NCBI RefSeq assembly: GCF_003385185.1
Contig: NZ_PQHZ01000014.1
Location: 1 to 64,000 of the forward strand
DNA length: 64,000 nt
Source of the DNA: Amycolatopsis palatopharyngis
GTDB lineage: Bacteria > Actinomycetota > Actinomycetes > Mycobacteriales > Pseudonocardiaceae
Direction of reading: 5' to 3'
Shown: positions 42,628-52,174 of the stretch, one piece after another
Position numbering within the stretch: the stretch's first letter is position 1
Layout: each line of letters starts with the position of its first letter
The notes under the pieces: model-generated
Seen by the model: the letters and a program-made list of their open reading frames with translations, nothing else
Told to the model about the DNA's origin: nothing
The model's database searches: none
Program-made: the position numbers and the translations under genes

Positions 42628-44073
42628 GTGTCCGTGCTGCGGCTCACCAGTGTGGCGATCGCCTCCGCGACATTGGTGGCCGGGCAACTGATCGCGGCAG
42701 GCGGGGCACTCGGCTCCGTCGCGGACGCGCAGCCGTGTAGCGATCTCGGCCCGCAGCTGCGCTACGTCGTCGTCTTCGACCAGGACACATCCGCCGAAAA
42801 GGCCGATCAGGCGATCGCGGCGGCCTGCGGCAGCACCACCATCTACTACCCCGCCATCGCGGTTGCCGTCGCGACCTCCGAGCAGCCCGGGTTCACCGAG
42901 CGGATCGGGCCGGAACGCGCGTACAGCGCACAAGCCTCCCGAGCGGGAAACAGTCGAAGCACCGATGGCGTCGAGAGCGCGAGTGTGGCCCGGGACCGGC
43001 TCCCGGCAACGTACGCGGACGTCCCCATCGCCGACCGCGTGGGCCAGCAGTGGAACCTGCGCATGATCGGAGCGGACGACGCGGGAGCGATCCCGCCCGA
43101 AATCGCGGATGTCGTGGTGGGGGTCCTCGACTCGGGAGTCGATGCCCAGCATCCGGACCTACGGGCGGCGGTCGCGCCGGAGCTGTCGGCGGGTTGCCTC
43201 ACCGGAGCACCGGACACCGAAAGATCAGCGTGGCTGCCCACCACGTCGGTGCACGGCACACATGTCGCGGGCACGATCGCGGCAGCCGACAACGGTGAGG
43301 GGATCACCGGGGTCGCGCCCGGCGCCCGGATAGCCTCGGTGAAAGTGGTGGACGACAGCGGGCATGTCGATCCCGAGGCGGCGGTCTGCGGGCTGATGTG
43401 GGCCGCGACGCGGGGCATGGACCTGACGAACAGCAGCTTCTCGGTGGGCTCGTGGTCGCCGTCGTGCCGGCCGGACGACGATCACGGGGTCGTGCACGAG
43501 GCAGTGACCCGCGCGGTGGAGTACGCCGAGAACCAAGGCACGCTCAACGTGACGGCGGCCACCAACGGCGGCGTCGCCCTCACCCCCACCGATGGCGTTC
43601 GCTCCCCCGGCGAGGACTCCGGTGCCTGCGAAGCCCTGCCGGCCGGGCTACGCAAGATGGTCACGGTCTCCGCGGTGAGCAGGGACGGCGTGAAGGCGAG
43701 CTACAGCTCCTACGGTCTCGGTGTGGTGGACCTCACCGCTCCGGGCGGGGACGAGTCCGACTGTGTCCTCTCCACCGTCCCCGGCGGTTACGACTCCCTG
43801 TGTGGCACCTCGATGGCGGCACCGCACGTGACCGGTGTCGCGGCACTGCTGGCCGCCAGGGGGAGTCCCTCCCCCGGCCGGCTCAGGGACACTCTCACCG
43901 AGCAGGCCCAACCGGTCCCGTGTCCAGCGGACTACGACCTCACCGGAAGCGGCTCGCAGGACGCCTACTGTTCCGGATATGCGGGGTACAACGGCTTCTA
44001 CGGTCACGGCATGCCTGACGCGCAGCGGGCACTGGGCGCAACCCGCAGGCCGGACTTCTCCCAGGCTCGCTGA
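42628..44073 (+). CDS. Secreted S8-family (subtilisin-like) serine peptidase
   Basis: The 481-residue preproprotein has a Sec signal peptide (hydrophobic 8-30, VADAQP as cleavage region). A propeptide-like part (LRYVVVFDQDTSAEKADQAIAAACG) comes next, then the S8 domain. The catalytic triad is D168 in VVVGVLDSGVD, H209 in SVHGTHVAGT and S395 in LCGTSMAAPHVTG; N313 in TAATNGG is the oxyanion residue. About ten cysteines in the mature part suggest disulfides. No C-terminal membrane anchor of the mycosin type is seen and no type VII secretion genes are near. GGAGG at 42617 fixes the GTG start. Substrate unknown. Confidence 0.92.
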   Translation: MSVLRLTSVAIASATLVAGQLIAAGGALGSVADAQPCSDLGPQLRYVVVFDQDTSAEKADQAIAAACGSTTIYYPAIAVAVATSEQPGFTERIGPERAYSAQASRAGNSRSTDGVESASVARDRLPATYADVPIADRVGQQWNLRMIGADDAGAIPPEIADVVVGVLDSGVDAQHPDLRAAVAPELSAGCLTGAPDTERSAWLPTTSVHGTHVAGTIAAADNGEGITGVAPGARIASVKVVDDSGHVDPEAAVCGLMWAATRGMDLTNSSFSVGSWSPSCRPDDDHGVVHEAVTRAVEYAENQGTLNVTAATNGGVALTPTDGVRSPGEDSGACEALPAGLRKMVTVSAVSRDGVKASYSSYGLGVVDLTAPGGDESDCVLSTVPGGYDSLCGTSMAAPHVTGVAALLAARGSPSPGRLRDTLTEQAQPVPCPADYDLTGSGSQDAYCSGYAGYNGFYGHGMPDAQRALGATRRPDFSQAR

Positions 44074-44097
44074 ACGGCGTGCCCCTCTCCGGCCCGC

Positions 44098-44925
44098 CTA
44101 CTTCAGCAGCAGCCCCGCGAGCCTGCGGGAGGTCGCGTACACACCCACCGCCACCAGGACGAGCAGATATGCCACGTGTCCGACCATGCTGACGTCGAGG
44201 ACCCCCACGGAGAGACCGCGCATCAGCTCCACGCCGTGATACAGCGGGATGCACTGCACCACGATCTGCAGGGGCTCGGGGTACACCGTCAGCGGATAGA
44301 ACGTCGTGGAGAAAAGGAACATCGGCATGATCGCGAGCTGTATGTAGTCGAACTGACTCGGTGAGCGCAGGAAAGTCGCGCAGACCATGCCGACCGAGGC
44401 GAACGCGAGCGCGATCAGCAGCGCCACTGGCAGCATCAGCAGTGCCCACGGAGACACGATCAGTCCCATCACGCCCATCACCACGAGAAACGCGGCCGCG
44501 TAGGCGCCGCCGCGCAGTACCGCGAAGGTGATCTCGCCGACGGCGATGTCGAGCGGGCCGATCGGCGTCGCCAGCATCGCGTCGTAGAGCTTGGCGTAGC
44601 GGAACTTGAAGAACACGTTGAACGTGGAGTCAAGAACCGCTCCGTTCATGGCCGAGGCGGCAAGCAGTGCCGGAGCCACGAACGCGACATAGGACATCGC
44701 CTGCCCGCCGGGCCCGGCCACCTCACCGACGAGCTTGCCGAAGCCGATCTGGAAGGCGAACAGATAGAGCAGCGGCTCGACCACACCGGAGGCGAACACC
44801 AGCCAGAGCCTGGACGACACCAGCAGGGAGCGTTCGATCAGCGCACTCGCGCGACCCGCGTACAACCCGGGCGGGAGGATGCGCGGCAACAGGCCACGCC
44901 GGGAAGTCTCGGTGGGCACAGGCAC
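44098..44925 (-). CDS. ABC-2 type transporter permease
   Basis: The 275-residue protein has six hydrophobic helices and the ABC-2/NodJ-type segments ERSLLVSSRLWLVFASGVVEPLLYLFAFQIGFGKLV and FSTTFYPLTVYPEPLQIVVQCIPLYHGVELMRGL. It starts 1 base after the stop of the second permease gene, so they are translated together. With the ATPase at 45776 it forms a heterodimeric exporter. The substrate may be a lipid, polysaccharide or drug; it is not predictable. Confidence 0.9.
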   Translation of the reverse strand: MPVPTETSRRGLLPRILPPGLYAGRASALIERSLLVSSRLWLVFASGVVEPLLYLFAFQIGFGKLVGEVAGPGGQAMSYVAFVAPALLAASAMNGAVLDSTFNVFFKFRYAKLYDAMLATPIGPLDIAVGEITFAVLRGGAYAAAFLVVMGVMGLIVSPWALLMLPVALLIALAFASVGMVCATFLRSPSQFDYIQLAIMPMFLFSTTFYPLTVYPEPLQIVVQCIPLYHGVELMRGLSVGVLDVSMVGHVAYLLVLVAVGVYATSRRLAGLLLK

Positions 44926-44926
44926 G

Positions 44927-45748
44927 TCAGACCATCAATCTCTTGTAGAACCAGTGCCTGGCGACGAGTGTTCCCGCGAGGAACACGGCGGCCAGATATG
45001 CCAGGTGCCCCAGCGCGGGCAGCGGATCGAGACCTCCGAGTGTCGCCCCGCGAGCCAGTTCGTTGCCATGCCACAGCGGCGAGATCCACGCGAGCGGGCG
45101 CAGGGCCACCGGGATCTGCTCGACCGGGAAGAACGTGCCCGCGAACAACGTCATCGGCATGACCACGAACCGGAACAGGGACGCGAACCGTTGGCCCTCG
45201 TCGAAGGTCGACGCGGCCATCGCCATCACCGGGGCGGCACAAGCGACGCCCGTGAGCACGCCGACGAGCACCACCAGTACCGCTCCCGCGTTCAGCCAGG
45301 CACCGAACGCCAGCGCCACCAGCGCGTAGACCATGCCGGTGAGCAGCAGGCGCAGCGCCACCCAGAGGAGCTGGCCACCCAGCAACTGCCCCGGCGTGAT
45401 GGGCGTCGCGGTCACCGCGATGTAGTCCTTCTGCCATTTGAAGCCGGACAGCACGGGGTAGCTGGACTCCCCCACCGCGTACTGCATCGCTCCCGCGACG
45501 AGCATCGCGGGCGCCACATAGTGCAGATAGGACAACCCGCCCGTGGCCGCGCCGGGTTCCACCTGCGAACCGAAGCCAAGGCCCATCGCCGCGAGGAACA
45601 GCACCGGCTGCAAACCGGAGGAGTAGATGTTCGACGTCCAGTAGCGCCGATACCAGGTCCAGTGACCTTCCACCCGCAACCAGGCTCCACGCCAGAAACC
45701 GATCACCGGCCGCGATATCGGCATGCCACCGCTCGCCGCCTCACGCAC
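44927..45748 (-). CDS. ABC-2 type transporter permease
   Basis: The 273-residue protein resembles the neighbouring permease: WYRRYWTSNIYSSGLQPVLFLAAMGLGFGSQV at the first helix, and LFAGTFFPVEQIPVALRPLAWISPLWHGNELARG near the end, as in NodJ-type proteins. Six membrane helices. It lies 27 bases after the ATPase gene and 1 base before the second permease gene. Together the three genes make a leftward operon. Confidence 0.9.
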   Translation of the reverse strand: MREAASGGMPISRPVIGFWRGAWLRVEGHWTWYRRYWTSNIYSSGLQPVLFLAAMGLGFGSQVEPGAATGGLSYLHYVAPAMLVAGAMQYAVGESSYPVLSGFKWQKDYIAVTATPITPGQLLGGQLLWVALRLLLTGMVYALVALAFGAWLNAGAVLVVLVGVLTGVACAAPVMAMAASTFDEGQRFASLFRFVVMPMTLFAGTFFPVEQIPVALRPLAWISPLWHGNELARGATLGGLDPLPALGHLAYLAAVFLAGTLVARHWFYKRLMV

Positions 45749-45775
45749 CGGGAGAACCCCTTCGCCGTTGCCGCC

Positions 45776-46720
45776 TCACTCGATCAGCGTCCTGCCGGTC
45801 AGTTTGAGGAACACGTCCTCGAGGGTGCTGCGGCGGACCAGGCTGGACACCGGTCGCAAACCCCGTCCGTGGACTTCCTCCAGTGCGGACTCGCCTTCGG
45901 CTGTGTAGAGCAGTATCCGGTCGGGCAGTACCTCGACGCGATCGGCGAGATCTCGCACGGTGTCCGCGACGCCGGTCTGCTCGCCCGGGGCGAAGCGCAG
46001 CTCCAGCACCTCCCGGGTGGAGTAGCGCCGAATCAGCTCCGACGGCGAGCCCTCCGCCGCGATCCGGCCACCGTCCATCACGACCAGCCGGTCACAAAGC
46101 TGCTCCGCCTCGTCCATGTAGTGGGTCGTGATGAGCAATGTGACGCCGCGGGACTTCAGCCGGAACAACCGGTCCCACAGCAGGTGCCGGGCCTGCGGGT
46201 CGAGGCCGGTGGTCGGCTCGTCGAGCAGCAGCAACTCCGGATCGTTGACCAGCGACCGCGCGATGGTCAACCTTCGCTTCATCCCACCGGACAATGGTTC
46301 GACCTCATCGTCCGCACGCTCGGAAAGCTGCGCGAACTCCATCAGTTCCACTGCCTTCTGCCTGGTGTGTGCCCGGGACAGACCGAAGTAGCGGCCGTAC
46401 ACCTGCAGGTTCTGCCGTACCGTCAGCTCGTTGTCCAGGTTGTCCTGCTGCGGCACCACACCCATCCGGGCCCTGATCCGTGGCCCGTCCTGCTCGGGGT
46501 CCATCCCGAGGACCCGCAGATCACCCTCGGACCGAGGTGACACACAGGCGATCATGCGCATGGTCGACGACTTTCCGGCGCCGTTGGGGCCGAGAAAGCC
46601 GAAAGCCTCGCCCCGGCGGACCTCGAGGTCGATTCCACTGACCGCTTCGAAACCCCCGAACCTCTTGACCAGAGCCTTGCCCTCGACGAGGGCCGGCGCA
46701 TCGCCAGCATGTCCGTTCAC
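45776..46720 (-). CDS. ABC transporter ATP-binding protein (NodI/DrrA type)
   Basis: The protein of about 314 residues has Walker A GPNGAGKSS, Q-loop GVVPQQDNLDNELT, signature LSGGMKRRL, Walker B LLLLDEPTTGLDP and switch ITTHYMDEAEQL. A C-terminal DrrA-like extension of about 80 residues follows. It drives the two ABC-2 permeases downstream. The GTG at 46720 (VNGHAGDAPALVEG) is preferred; a GTG 8 codons upstream is also possible. A 12-bp palindrome lies just upstream at 46758-46769. Confidence 0.92.
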   Translation of the reverse strand: MNGHAGDAPALVEGKALVKRFGGFEAVSGIDLEVRRGEAFGFLGPNGAGKSSTMRMIACVSPRSEGDLRVLGMDPEQDGPRIRARMGVVPQQDNLDNELTVRQNLQVYGRYFGLSRAHTRQKAVELMEFAQLSERADDEVEPLSGGMKRRLTIARSLVNDPELLLLDEPTTGLDPQARHLLWDRLFRLKSRGVTLLITTHYMDEAEQLCDRLVVMDGGRIAAEGSPSELIRRYSTREVLELRFAPGEQTGVADTVRDLADRVEVLPDRILLYTAEGESALEEVHGRGLRPVSSLVRRSTLEDVFLKLTGRTLIE

Positions 46721-46757
46721 ACCTGGCAGCCTGCCACGGAACACCGACAGGAATCGA

Positions 46758-46769
46758 CCGGTTAACCGG
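46758..46769. promoter_or_regulatory. Perfect palindrome CCGGTTAACCGG upstream of the ABC operon
   Basis: The 12-bp perfect palindrome lies 38 bases before the predicted ATPase start and 42 bases beyond the stop side of no other gene but the leftward 46812 ORF end. It could be the operator of a TetR- or MarR-type repressor. No regulator gene is adjacent. Confidence 0.4.
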
Positions 46770-46811
46770 CGACAGGACAGGACCGGAGGTCACCCTGCCG
46801 CCGGTGTCACC

Positions 46812-49800
46812 TCAGCGGGTCACGCGGATCTTCAGCGTTCGGTGACTGCCGTTGACCGTCACGCCCAACTCGGCCGTGCCTGGCCGCAACGCGGTCATGG
46901 TCCCGGTACCGGGATCGAACGCGGCGACATAGCCGTGGACCGGCCGTGGGCTGCCGCCCCTGGAAGGCAGGGTGCCGATGTACACCGAACGTCCACCGGC
47001 CCAGTCCGCGCTGACCGGGTACGTGACGGGTATCCGGCTGTCCTGCTGCAGCAGGGTGGCGGAAACCTGGGCTGTCTCGCCCTTGGCCAGCGTCTCCGGG
47101 CCGTGCATTTCGAGTTCGTCGACGTGCGCCCGTGTCTCTATCCGGATCGGGTCACCCCGCCGCGCCGGGTCGACCCCCACGAGGCTCCACCCGGTGAAGC
47201 CACCGTCCGCGGGCGCGGCGGCGGGTGCTTTGCCCGCGTTCCCGTTGATCAGGTACGGCACACCGTCCACACGGGACACGTCGAAGACACCCGCATGTGA
47301 CGTAACCGCGGCGGCGGGCTTGCCGGATTCCTGCTCGAACTCGGTGAGCCAATCGGTCACCAGTCCGGCTTCCTTACGGTCGGCCAGCTGCGAGTTCCCG
47401 GTCGGACTCGGATCCTTGACCGGGTGGTGCATGGCCACCATGACCGCCCGGATCGCAGGATCACCCTCGGCCTCGTCCAGCGCTTCCCGCAACATCCGCA
47501 CCTGGTCGAAGCCCCCGGCACGCAGGCTTCCTCGCGAAGTGTCCAGCAGCACGAGCCGGACACCCCGCATATCCACCACGCGATGGGTCTCGCCGAACTC
47601 CGCCGTGAACTCGGTGATCCCGTTGCCGCCGTCGGCTTCGTGGTTTCCAGGGACGTAGTACCACGGCACGGTCCCGTTCAGTTCCTCGTCGAGGATCGAT
47701 CGGGCGAGGTCGAAGTCCGCTTCGGTTCCCCGGTCCACGAGGTCGCCGTTGATCAGCACGACATCGGGCTCCGCCGCCAGGGCCTCACGCAGTGAACGGC
47801 GCGCCTGCCGGACCAACGGGCCGTCCGGGTTGTCAGCGGTGAACTGGGCGTCACTCACCACGGCCACCCGAAGACCGTCCTCGCCCACCGTGCCGTCGGT
47901 GACAAGAGCTGGGTCGTGCGGTGCCGGGTCGGCGGGCACAGCGACCGACGGTGCCACCGACACGGTCAGATCGTCGAAAACCAACCTGCCCTCGTACTGC
48001 TGTGCGGGCACGTTCTCCACGGCGTAGAACCGCGTCAGCCGCTGTCCGTCCGGCAGCCCATCGGGCAGGGTGGCCTCGACGTGCCGCCATCCGGTCCAGT
48101 CCACACTCAGCGAAAGGTCCACAACAGACGCCACGTTCGCGGTGTCGCGCAACTCGGCCCTGAGCCACGCACCCTTGCCGTCGCCGTGCACCCACATACC
48201 GATTTTCTGAGCTCCTGCGGGCAATGCGAGCGGCGCGGTCGCGTTGACGTAGGCCGCCCGAGTGGCGTTCGTGCCGGTCAGCCGGTAGTCCATGGCCAGC
48301 CCGGCGGTGCCGTCACGGCCGGGGGCATTCGAGAGCGCGGCACCGACCACCGACGGGTACACGCTCGCGCGCCAGCCGTCCGTTCCGTCGAGCGCGTTGA
48401 GCGTCCGCGGCTCGCTGCCGACCGAGGCGGCGAGGTGGGTGGTCAGCCCGCCTGCCGTCACCGTGATCACCGATGCGCCGGACTCCGCGAGAGCGGTGAC
48501 GGAGAACCCGTCGCCGTCGGGTTCGATCCGCACGACGCCGGGGTCGAACTCGATCTTCACATCCTCCGGCTCGATCCAGGTGCCGTAGCCATCCGCGTCG
48601 TATCCGTAGATCTGGAACTCACCACGCGCACCTGCCCCGGACAGCGCGATCTGCTCGGCGCTCGACCCGAGTCGCACCGGCTTGCCGAGAACGGTCATCG
48701 CGGTCGTGCCACGCACCCCCTGCGCGTCCGCGTACACATCGACCGTCGCCCGGCGCGCCGGGTCGCGACGGTCGGGATGCCCGGTGAACTCACCGTCGCT
48801 CACCGTGCCACGCGACGGATTCGAGGTGTCCCACCGCGGACGCGATTCGACCGCGGCTCCGGTCTCGTCGTGCCCTCCCGGAACGAGGCCGCGAGACAGT
48901 CCAGAAAGGACTCTACTCGCGTTCTCGCTGTCCAGGCGGGGACGCGGGGACAGGCCGGTGAGTGTGCCGCTGCCAGACTCGGTCGCGAAGCCGAGGCCGT
49001 TGGGCACCAGTCGTTCGCCGCCGTCCGATGGCGAGTTGTGCACGGTCGTGGCCGGTGCACCCTGTTCCCTCGCGAGCAGGGTGGACGAACCGCCGCCGTC
49101 GAGGTTGAGCGCATCGTCCGCCCCGAGTGCCCGCATATGCCTCGCGAGCTCGAGTTCGGTCATCCCCCTGCTGTCGGCCTGCCTGCCGTCGATGGTGGCC
49201 AGCCACATCTTCGTGCCGTCGGCGGAGAAACCGACCGCCGTGCGCGGGTGTGCGGCAACGGTGTCGACCTGCTGGATCCGGCCGTCGCGCAGCAGCACCC
49301 GGTTACCGCCCACGGAGACCGCGAGTTCCCCGAACTCGCTTCGTGGTGCGTACTCCACGCCGACCCTATCCCCCGCGCTCAGCCCCGCCAGCGAGTCCAC
49401 TCCGGCGTCCCTGGCGAGCAGGACCGTGCTACCCGCGGCGATCGGCCCCTCGGTGACGGAATCGCGGACGGCGGCGACCGATCCGTCACGCAGTTCCACC
49501 TCGAATACACGTTCGGCTCCCGTGACGGCCGTGCCACGCGCGGCGGCGCCCCACAGTGGGGTGTAAACCCCGATCCCGTTCACCGGGATCCTGGCGCCGT
49601 TGAAGTTCGTCGCGCTGACCTGCGCGCCGCCGGGCAGGCTCACCGTCGCCTCGAGGAACACCTCGGCAAGACGAGCCTTGCCCTCCTTGGTGACAGATGC
49701 CGTCAGGTTGTGCCCCTTCGCCGGAGCGGTCTGCAGTTCGCCTTCGTCGATACCGACACCGAGCGGCGCTCCGGTGGCGCTGATGTCGAAGAAGTCCCCG

Positions 49801-50234
49801 TTCACCCCCGCGACCGCATTCGCGCGATCGGCCTGTTCGGACAGTGGAGTCCTGCTTGATACCTTGCCGGAGCTCAAGTACGTGGGTCGCAGACCGTCCG
49901 TGCCGAGATCCACAGCCAGGGTGTCGCCGCGGATCCAGCCGTTGGGATCGAACCGGTCGAACTCGGTCAGGCTCAGCCCCGGAGCGACCGGCGCGGTTAC
50001 GGTGTCGGTGACGAGACCGTCCGGGTCCGCCGCGGCGATCCGCGATCCCTGGACTACGTGTGAGACCGAACCCTGAGCGTCGGAGGATGCGGCCGGAGCG
50101 GCCTCGACGGGCGGCGGTCCGAGCGGTGCGGCCAGCGGATCAGCCGCGACCGGGGTGGTCGGAAGGACGAGTGCGATCGCCAGCAACGGCAGGACGGCGA
50201 CCCGTGGTGACTTTTTCACAGGCTTCCCCAGCAT
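46812..50234 (-). CDS. Exported phosphodiester glycosidase (NAGPA) fused to calcineurin-like phosphoesterase
   Basis: The protein of about 1140 residues has a signal peptide (VKKSPRVAVLPLLAIALVLPTTPVAA). The NAGPA/DUF2233 domain at about 100-415 has GVNGDFF and ALNLDGGGSSTL. A beta-sandwich, carbohydrate-binding-like middle follows (DGTDGWRASVYPS, then a jelly-roll with WVHGDGKGAWLRAEL). The metallophosphoesterase at about 787-1035 has AVVSDAQF, LINGDLVDRG, VPGNHE, AMHHPV and TSHAG. The D-x(H to Q) first motif is SDAQF, a change from the usual DxH. A Big-like domain ends it. It likely cleaves cell-surface phosphodiesters. The ATG at 50234 is chosen over an upstream TTG. Confidence 0.88.
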   Translation of the reverse strand: MLGKPVKKSPRVAVLPLLAIALVLPTTPVAADPLAAPLGPPPVEAAPAASSDAQGSVSHVVQGSRIAAADPDGLVTDTVTAPVAPGLSLTEFDRFDPNGWIRGDTLAVDLGTDGLRPTYLSSGKVSSRTPLSEQADRANAVAGVNGDFFDISATGAPLGVGIDEGELQTAPAKGHNLTASVTKEGKARLAEVFLEATVSLPGGAQVSATNFNGARIPVNGIGVYTPLWGAAARGTAVTGAERVFEVELRDGSVAAVRDSVTEGPIAAGSTVLLARDAGVDSLAGLSAGDRVGVEYAPRSEFGELAVSVGGNRVLLRDGRIQQVDTVAAHPRTAVGFSADGTKMWLATIDGRQADSRGMTELELARHMRALGADDALNLDGGGSSTLLAREQGAPATTVHNSPSDGGERLVPNGLGFATESGSGTLTGLSPRPRLDSENASRVLSGLSRGLVPGGHDETGAAVESRPRWDTSNPSRGTVSDGEFTGHPDRRDPARRATVDVYADAQGVRGTTAMTVLGKPVRLGSSAEQIALSGAGARGEFQIYGYDADGYGTWIEPEDVKIEFDPGVVRIEPDGDGFSVTALAESGASVITVTAGGLTTHLAASVGSEPRTLNALDGTDGWRASVYPSVVGAALSNAPGRDGTAGLAMDYRLTGTNATRAAYVNATAPLALPAGAQKIGMWVHGDGKGAWLRAELRDTANVASVVDLSLSVDWTGWRHVEATLPDGLPDGQRLTRFYAVENVPAQQYEGRLVFDDLTVSVAPSVAVPADPAPHDPALVTDGTVGEDGLRVAVVSDAQFTADNPDGPLVRQARRSLREALAAEPDVVLINGDLVDRGTEADFDLARSILDEELNGTVPWYYVPGNHEADGGNGITEFTAEFGETHRVVDMRGVRLVLLDTSRGSLRAGGFDQVRMLREALDEAEGDPAIRAVMVAMHHPVKDPSPTGNSQLADRKEAGLVTDWLTEFEQESGKPAAAVTSHAGVFDVSRVDGVPYLINGNAGKAPAAAPADGGFTGWSLVGVDPARRGDPIRIETRAHVDELEMHGPETLAKGETAQVSATLLQQDSRIPVTYPVSADWAGGRSVYIGTLPSRGGSPRPVHGYVAAFDPGTGTMTALRPGTAELGVTVNGSHRTLKIRVTR

Positions 50235-50417
50235 CGAGTTAATGTCTAGACCATTCAAGCGTGCCGAGATCCCCAGCGGAAGACCTCGAAGTGAACGAAT
50301 GAGGAAGTGGTGACGCCAGTAGGGTTATGCACAACGCGGTTGAGCTGCGGACGTCAGCCGCACCAGCGACTGTGCATCACCCGACATGTGAATAAGGCAC
50401 AGTGTGAAAAATCAGGG

Positions 50418-52049
50418 TCAGTCGAACGGCCCGTGGTCGGGCTGGCAGACCGTGCCCTCGGCGGGCACCGTCCCTTCGATGAAGTAGGCGTTCAGTGAAC
50501 CCGCGATGCACTCACTGTTTCCCAGAGCGCCGTGGCCGAACGTGTCCAGTGTGAGCAGGCGGGCGTTGCCGAGCAGTTTCGCCGTGCTCTGTGCGTCCTC
50601 GTAGGGCGTCGCCGGGTCACCCTTGCCGTTGCCGATCACGAGCACCGGGTTGGCGGTCTCCCGGTCCCACGGCCCGGCGTAATGGTCGCGGTCGTGCCCC
50701 GGCCAGGTCGCGCACGGCAGGGACAACCACGTCCAACTCGAGCCGAATCCCCTTGCCTCCCGATCGGCACTCCTGGCGAAACCCGACCAGGCGTAGGGAT
50801 TGCCGGGATTGCTGGAATCGGCGCAGAACACGGCCGCGCTCTGTTCGGGCCCGGCATAACGGTTCCGCTGGTAGCCGGGACCCTCGACGGGGTCGGGAAC
50901 CGCGACCGCGTCCGCGGCGGTCAGCCGTGCGGCCGGTTCGACCGCCTCGGACAGCGTCTGCAGGAACCTCGCGAGCGATCCCGAGGCCTGCGCGTGGTAA
51001 AGCGAGCCGAGGGTGCTGTGCACGACGTTCTGGTAGGTGATCTCGGTCTGCTCGCCACCGGGTGACGGAATGGTCACCGGCCCGTCGAGCAGGCGGTCGA
51101 GAATCCGGTCGTACTTGGCCGCGAGGTCGGCGCCGGGTTCGTCGAACGCGCAGTCCTCGTCGCCGGAGCACGCTTCGAAGAAGCTCTCCAACGCGTTCTC
51201 GGCCCCTCGGTGGCTGCCCACACGGTAGGAGAAGGGCGCGAAGTTCTGACCGGGTTCGTAGCCGGTGGTCCATTCGACCGGGTTGAGCACCGCGTCGATG
51301 GCCACCGCGCCGACCTTGTCCGGGAACAGGTTGGCGTAGACGGAGCCGAGGTGACTGCCGTAGGAGAGCCCGTAGTACGACGTCTGGTCCTCGCCCAGCG
51401 CCTGGCGCAGCAGATCCATGTCCCTGGCGACGTTGGCCGTGGACATGTGATCGATCAGTGGGCCCGCGTTCTCCGCGCAAAGGGCAGTGCCCTTGGCGGT
51501 GTCCTCGACGAGTTTGCGTTCCTGGGCGAGAGTGGTCGGGAACTCGCCTGCCAGCAGCCGAGCCTGATCCTGCTGGGGAAAGCAGCGCAAGGGCGTGCTC
51601 GCGCCGATGCCCCGCGGGTCGAACCCGACGATGTCGAACTTCTCGTGCAGTTCAGGGGTGAGCTGGGGCGGGATCTGGCCGGATCCACCAGGGCCACCGG
51701 GGTTGTAGAAGATCGTGCCGAGCTTGCCTGCCTGGTCGGTCGCGGGCAGCTTGCCGAGAGCGAGTGTGATGCGCTGTCCGCGCGGGTCGCGATAGGACAG
51801 TGGCACTTCGGCCTCGGCGCACTCGTAACCGGGTGGCGCCGCATCGCACGGAGCCCAGTTCAGCTCGGGGACGGGAGCGCCGTTCGTGCCCTGCGCGGTC
51901 AACTCGAGGCCGCCGGCCTGCGTGGCCGTAGCCAGACTGGTCAGCATTGTGATCGAGGCCAGAACAGCCACGACACGCGCGGTGCTCCCAGTGCCCAACA
52001 CGCGGTGCCGCGATTTTCCCACGATCCCCAGCCCCCTTCGGTAATCCAT
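50418..52049 (-). CDS. Secreted alpha/beta hydrolase, tripeptidyl aminopeptidase type (S33)
   Basis: The 543-residue protein has a hydrophobic N-terminal export segment (ARVVAVLASITMLTSLATATQA), then NWAPCDAAPPGYECAEAEVPLSYRDP, typical of the Streptomyces tripeptidyl aminopeptidase/SlpD group. IFYNPGGPGGSG is the oxyanion-hole region, YYGLSYGSHLG the nucleophile elbow, GDPATP carries the acid, and DTFGHGALGN the His. The C-terminal TAP domain has conserved Cys in NSECIAGS and GTVCQPD. It cleaves peptides from N-termini outside the cell. The ATG at 52049 is the most family-like start; an ORF start at 52085 adds 12 codons. Confidence 0.88.
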   Translation of the reverse strand: MDYRRGLGIVGKSRHRVLGTGSTARVVAVLASITMLTSLATATQAGGLELTAQGTNGAPVPELNWAPCDAAPPGYECAEAEVPLSYRDPRGQRITLALGKLPATDQAGKLGTIFYNPGGPGGSGQIPPQLTPELHEKFDIVGFDPRGIGASTPLRCFPQQDQARLLAGEFPTTLAQERKLVEDTAKGTALCAENAGPLIDHMSTANVARDMDLLRQALGEDQTSYYGLSYGSHLGSVYANLFPDKVGAVAIDAVLNPVEWTTGYEPGQNFAPFSYRVGSHRGAENALESFFEACSGDEDCAFDEPGADLAAKYDRILDRLLDGPVTIPSPGGEQTEITYQNVVHSTLGSLYHAQASGSLARFLQTLSEAVEPAARLTAADAVAVPDPVEGPGYQRNRYAGPEQSAAVFCADSSNPGNPYAWSGFARSADREARGFGSSWTWLSLPCATWPGHDRDHYAGPWDRETANPVLVIGNGKGDPATPYEDAQSTAKLLGNARLLTLDTFGHGALGNSECIAGSLNAYFIEGTVPAEGTVCQPDHGPFD

Positions 52050-52174
52050 TACCAGCAGGCCGACCCTAGCGGCCGGCGAGATCATCGCGCCAGGGACGTT
52101 GGCTGGGACCGCACCATGGCCACGTCAGCGGCAGGAAAACCCGCGGAGTGGCCATGGTGCCGCGTCCGTTGCGG

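Noticed and set aside
47916..49859. 647-codon rightward frame inside the NAGPA-phosphoesterase gene
   Set aside because: Antisense shadow with biased Arg/Gly/Val content.
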